Shown here one piece after another: positions 31,775 to 34,765 of a stretch of DNA of 34,765 nucleotides. The DNA is from Roseivirga echinicomitans (GTDB lineage: Bacteria; Bacteroidota; Bacteroidia; Cytophagales; Cyclobacteriaceae): contig NZ_LRDB01000006.1 of assembly GCF_001592935.1 (NCBI RefSeq), forward strand, positions 1-34,765, given 5' to 3'. The position numbers were made by a program, and so were the translations under genes. Numbering within the stretch: the stretch's first letter is position 1; each line of letters starts with the position of its first letter. The notes beneath the pieces were generated by a model. That model saw nothing but the letters and a program-made list of their open reading frames with translations. It was not told where the DNA came from and made no database searches.

Positions 31775-33061
31775 TTACAATCTAGCTGTAATTGTTTCTT
31801 TTGGAAGAAATGATTTCACATCATAAATGACAGCGTCTGGATCTACATTCTCAGGTCGCATCATAGAAAGAAATTCATTATGTGCCACAGCCAAGACAAT
31901 CCCATCGTATGACTTCATGTCGAAATCAGACTCACTAACTAAGTCTAAGCCATACTCATGCTTCACCTCTTTAGGTTCGGCCCATGGATCAAAAACATCA
32001 ACATTTACATCAAATTCTCTTAATTCCTGAATAATATCGATAACTCTTGAGTTACGAATATCTGGGCAGTTTTCCTTGAAAGTAATGCCCAAAACGAGCA
32101 CTTTAGAATCTTTGATAACTTTCCCCTTCTTCATCAAAAGCTTAACCACTTGACTACCAACATAAGGCCCAATACTATTATTCAACCTTCTACCTGCCAG
32201 CAAAATCTGTGGATAGTATCCTGCTTTTTTTGCCTTTTGAGCCAAGTAATAAGGATCAACACCGATACAGTGCCCTCCAACTAAGCCTGGTCTAAATGGT
32301 AAGAAATTCCATTTTGTACCAGCCGCTTCGAGCACATCAACCGTATCAATACCCATCTTATTAAAGATCATTGCCAATTCATTAACGAAAGCAATGTTAA
32401 TATCTCTTTGTGAATTCTCAATTACTTTTGCGGCTTCCGCCACCTTAATTGAAGCCGCTTTGTAAGTGCCGGCTGTAATTACACTCTTATAGAGCTGATC
32501 CACTGTTTCAGCTATCTCTGGCGTTGAACCAGAAGTTACTTTCAAAATCTTCTTTACCGTATGTTCTTTATCTCCAGGATTGATACGTTCGGGTGAGTAG
32601 CCACAATAAAAGTCCACATTGAATTTTAAGCCCGATTTCTTTTCTAAAACGGGAACGCAGTCCTCTTCAGTAGCACCAGGGTACACCGTAGATTCATATA
32701 TAACGATATCTCCTTTTTTAAGCACCGTACTCACAGTTTCTGAAGCCTTAATTAACGGTGTCAGGTCGGGGTTTTGATCATCATCAATCGGGGTTGGAAC
32801 TGTGACGATGAAAATATTACAGTCCTTAATATCTTCTAGCTTATTCGTATTGAAAAGACCTACTTCAGCATGTTGTTTCACCAATACAGAAGATAAAAGA
32901 TCATTTTCGACCTCAAGTGTTCGGTCATGACCGTTATTTAATTCTTCAATTCTTGATTGATTGATATCAAAGCCAAAGACTTTATATTTCTCCGCAAAAG
33001 CTACTGCCAACGGAAGGCCAACGTAGCCTAATCCAATGATTGCAATTCTATTATTCGACAT
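31775..33061 (-). CDS. wbpA: UDP-sugar 6-dehydrogenase (WbpA/TviB type)
   Basis: The 428-residue protein has NAD-binding IIGLGYVGLPLA (8-19), the central domain with ESTVYPGATEEDC and SPERINPGD (156-164), and catalytic Cys265 in GGHCIGVDPYYL. It oxidises C6 of a UDP-N-acetylhexosamine twice to give the uronic acid. The SPERINPGD motif and the wbpB-D-E partners favour UDP-GlcNAc, as for WbpA, over UDP-glucose; the symbol is assigned on that basis. It is the first gene of the leftward wbp operon, 20 bases from a promoter element. Confidence 0.9.
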   Translation of the reverse strand: MSNNRIAIIGLGYVGLPLAVAFAEKYKVFGFDINQSRIEELNNGHDRTLEVENDLLSSVLVKQHAEVGLFNTNKLEDIKDCNIFIVTVPTPIDDDQNPDLTPLIKASETVSTVLKKGDIVIYESTVYPGATEEDCVPVLEKKSGLKFNVDFYCGYSPERINPGDKEHTVKKILKVTSGSTPEIAETVDQLYKSVITAGTYKAASIKVAEAAKVIENSQRDINIAFVNELAMIFNKMGIDTVDVLEAAGTKWNFLPFRPGLVGGHCIGVDPYYLAQKAKKAGYYPQILLAGRRLNNSIGPYVGSQVVKLLMKKGKVIKDSKVLVLGITFKENCPDIRNSRVIDIIQELREFDVNVDVFDPWAEPKEVKHEYGLDLVSESDFDMKSYDGIVLAVAHNEFLSMMRPENVDPDAVIYDVKSFLPKETITARL

Positions 33062-33080
33062 GCTAAAAATTTGTTCGGCA

Positions 33081-33110
33081 CGAAATTAGGGATTATTAAA
33101 GATTCTTCAA
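33081..33110 (-). promoter_or_regulatory. Promoter of the wbp operon
   Basis: On the minus strand TTG (33108-33110) and TAATTTCG (33081-33088, one mismatch to TAnnTTTG) are separated by 19 bases. The start would fall near 33075, leaving a leader of roughly 14 bases before the ATG at 33061. Confidence 0.5.
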
Positions 33111-33217
33111 GTGGAATAAAAAGATTCTTCACATAATAAATTATCACATTACTTTTTAACTCATACCACCTTAGGCTATTAACCCATAAACTTTAGACAT
33201 ACTTTCTTTAAAGCAGT

Positions 33218-33225
33218 TATCTTTG
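33218..33225 (+). promoter_or_regulatory. -7 element of the ccm operon
   Basis: TATCTTTG matches TAnnTTTG exactly and ends 9 bases before the ccmB ATG, so the transcript would be nearly leaderless. The -33 region is weak (TTTA at 33192-33195, 22 bases away). It is divergent from the wbp promoter in the 33062-33234 gap. Confidence 0.5.
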
Positions 33226-33234
33226 CCTTCTCAA

Positions 33235-33918
33235 ATGAATAAGAATCAAATACTCTCACTTATAGGGAAGGAACTTCTCTCCGAATGGCGACAAAGGTAT
33301 GCGCTTAACGGCATGATCCTCTACTTGGCAAGTACCATCTTCATTTGCTATATGAGTTTTGGATTAAAGGCGGGTGCCATAGACGCGATAACCTGGAATG
33401 CGTTATTCTGGATTATACTGCTCTTTACGGCAGTAAATTCAGTAGCCAAAAGTTTTATTCAGGAATCACGTGGAAGAGCACTTTACTATTATTCTATAGC
33501 TAGTCCTACGGAAATCATAGTTTCAAAAATCATCTACAATGCGCTTTTGTTATTGGTCTTGGCCCTGGTTGGCTTTGTTATCTATTCATTTGTGATGGAA
33601 AGAGCCAACGAAGAAGGAGCTACGTTTGACTTACTCTATTTTCTTATTGCCATAGTGCTTGGTTCACTAGGCTTAGCATCGAGCCTCACCATGATTTCAG
33701 GAATTGCCTCTAAAGCAGAGAATAGTACTTCTTTGATGGCCGTTTTGAGCTTCCCGGTCATACTTCCCATTATCCTCATGGTAATCAAGCTTTCTAAAAA
33801 CGCCATGGATGGTCTTGACCGATCTGTAAGTACGGATGAAATTCTAATACTTGTGGCCATAAATGCAATTGTATTCTCGGTATCCTACTTGTTATTCCCT
33901 TATCTTTGGAAATCATAA
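33235..33918 (+). CDS. ccmB: Heme exporter permease CcmB
   Basis: I start at the ATG at 33235 (227 residues, MNKNQILSLIGKELL). A TTG 12 bases earlier is inside the promoter element. The signature LSEWRQRYALNG of Bacteroidota CcmB proteins is followed by about six membrane segments, including ILYLASTIFICYMSFG, ALFWIILLFTAVNSV, LLLLVLALVGFVIYSF and LSFPVILPIILMVIKL. CcmB is the membrane part of the heme-handling ABC exporter of cytochrome c maturation. The ccmA ATPase is not adjacent here. CcmC follows after 71 bases. Confidence 0.92.
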   Translation: MNKNQILSLIGKELLSEWRQRYALNGMILYLASTIFICYMSFGLKAGAIDAITWNALFWIILLFTAVNSVAKSFIQESRGRALYYYSIASPTEIIVSKIIYNALLLLVLALVGFVIYSFVMERANEEGATFDLLYFLIAIVLGSLGLASSLTMISGIASKAENSTSLMAVLSFPVILPIILMVIKLSKNAMDGLDRSVSTDEILILVAINAIVFSVSYLLFPYLWKS

Positions 33919-33965
33919 AAGAAGCGCAACCATTCTGAGATAACTCTCGTCTAACCGCTTTCTTT

Positions 33966-33986
33966 AATTAACCAAAAAAGTTAATT
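33966..33986 (+). repeat. Inverted repeat before ccmC
   Basis: AATTAAC and GTTAATT flank the loop CAAAAAA and end 3 bases before the ccmC ATG. The short AT-rich hairpin may tune translation; it is weak and I assign no function. Confidence 0.25.
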
Positions 33987-33989
33987 GTC

Positions 33990-34652
33990 ATGAAGAAAAA
34001 CTGGTGGAAAGCCCTCGCCTTAATCTTGGTAACCTACACGCTATTGGCAGGCTTACTCATGGATGCCCCCCGCTTAAACATTCTAAACGAAACTATCCGA
34101 AACCTCCATTTCCATGTCACCATGTGGTTTGGAATGGTGATCCTGCTCACCGCATCGATGGTTTATGCAATTAAATATTTGCGATCTGGGCAAATCGCCT
34201 TTGACGATAAGTCGGTAGAAATGGCCAAAGCTGGAGCTTTACTTGGTAGTATGGGAATTATTACCGGAGCCGTTTGGGCAAATTATACTTGGGGAGAACC
34301 TTGGAGCGGTGACTCTAAGCAAAATGCTGCCGCTATCTGCCTTTTAATTTACTTCGCTTATTTGGTGTTGCGTAATTCAATGAAAGACGAACAGCAAAGA
34401 GCACGAGTAAGCGGTGTTTATAACATATTCGCTTATGCGGCAATGATCCCACTCCTCTTTATTTTACCAAGACTCGACCCTAATTCATTACACCCAGGCA
34501 ATGGAGGAAACCCAGGCTTCAACGCTTATGACCTTGATAGTAAACTGAGAGTGATTTTCTATCCTGCTGTAATTGGATGGACATTGATGGGGGTATGGCT
34601 TGCCTCATTAAAAATTAGAACTCGACAAATTGAACGCGCTTTAGAAGATTAA
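33990..34652 (+). CDS. ccmC: Heme handling protein CcmC
   Basis: The 220-residue membrane protein has about six hydrophobic segments. The CcmC/CcsA tryptophan-rich motif appears as WANYTWGEPWSGD, before KQNAAAICLLIYFAYLVLR. Likely heme-ligand histidines lie in NLHFHVTMWFG and in NSLHPGNGG. It presents heme at the periplasmic face for attachment by the Ccm system. It sits directly between ccmB and a small ccmD-like gene. Confidence 0.92.
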   Translation: MKKNWWKALALILVTYTLLAGLLMDAPRLNILNETIRNLHFHVTMWFGMVILLTASMVYAIKYLRSGQIAFDDKSVEMAKAGALLGSMGIITGAVWANYTWGEPWSGDSKQNAAAICLLIYFAYLVLRNSMKDEQQRARVSGVYNIFAYAAMIPLLFILPRLDPNSLHPGNGGNPGFNAYDLDSKLRVIFYPAVIGWTLMGVWLASLKIRTRQIERALED

Positions 34653-34657
34653 ATAAT

Positions 34658-34765
34658 ATGAAAAAATTTCTCACAGTCCTTTTCCTTTGCTTCAGCTTAG
34701 CTTCCGTAGCTCAAGAAATTACTAAAGACAGTTATACCGATCAGACCGTTGAAATGGCTGATACG
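34658..34765 (+). CDS. CcmD-like small membrane protein, truncated by window edge
   Basis: Thirty-six codons from ATG at 34658 run to the window end, beginning MKKFLTVLFLCFSLASVAQE, a clear signal peptide with likely cleavage before QE. Then comes an acidic stretch ending EMADT. In Bacteroidota a short protein with signal peptide plus one membrane helix commonly follows ccmC and is annotated as CcmD family. Position and start fit, but the diagnostic helix lies outside the window. It begins 5 bases after the ccmC stop. Confidence 0.6.
   Translation, partial: MKKFLTVLFLCFSLASVAQEITKDSYTDQTVEMADT

Noticed and set aside
1-34765. CRISPR array, tRNA or rRNA genes, invertible promoter repeats
   Set aside because: No regularly spaced repeats or RNA-gene-like stretch noticed on either strand, and no paired inverted repeats flanking the promoters of the kind used for phase variation in Bacteroides.

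Overview
The window reads as a chromosomal surface-polysaccharide locus of a Bacteroidota bacterium, probably marine or Cytophagales-like; the lineage is my inference. The grounds are low G+C, little Shine-Dalgarno signal, several TAnnTTTG promoter elements of the Bacteroidota type, a UpxY-type NusG paralogue at the head of the export operon, and a CcmB-CcmC-CcmD-like set of the kind found in that phylum. From base 1 to 33061 every gene I accept lies on the minus strand. From 33235 to the end the genes are on the plus strand.

Reading in the direction of transcription (right to left), the first block (33061-28031) is a five-gene nucleotide-sugar operon. It holds a WbpA/TviB-type UDP-sugar 6-dehydrogenase, a UDP-uronate C4-epimerase-like SDR, a WbpD/WlbB-type acetyltransferase, a WbpB/WlbA-type oxidoreductase and a WbpE-type aminotransferase. 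Together these should make UDP-GlcNAc(3NAc)A or a C4 epimer. A second, well-formed promoter (27952-27981) precedes a winged-helix/degenerate nucleotidyltransferase regulator and upxY. The export machinery follows: a Wza-like OPX protein with six SLBB-like repeats, a Wzz-like chain-length protein, a GalE-like SDR, and a Wzm/Wzt ABC exporter whose ATPase carries a C-terminal polysaccharide-binding-type domain.

Downstream (19713-9061) is a tight tailoring cassette: an aminotransferase, an AsnB-type amidotransferase, two methyltransferases, a FemAB/GNAT-like transferase, a UGM-like flavoprotein, and two formyltransferases each paired with a NodB/polysaccharide-deacetylase-like protein. The end of the locus (9011-1) holds two tandem paralogous glycosyltransferases, a methyltransferase, an SDR, a third glycosyltransferase, a second AsnB homologue, a decayed WecB/WbpI-type 2-epimerase remnant, and the N-terminus of a fourth glycosyltransferase cut by the window edge.

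The likely product is an ABC-exported capsule or O-antigen built on di-N-acetylated uronic acid (possibly amidated to uronamide), with an N-formylated or otherwise unusually tailored residue. No Wzx, Wzy or initiating sugar-phosphate transferase is visible here. The most unusual part is the duplicated formyltransferase/NodB pairing, which recalls the ArnA/ArnD formylation-deformylation logic. I saw no tRNA, rRNA, CRISPR array or insertion sequence. The unrelated plus-strand genes at the right end are heme export/cytochrome c maturation genes.
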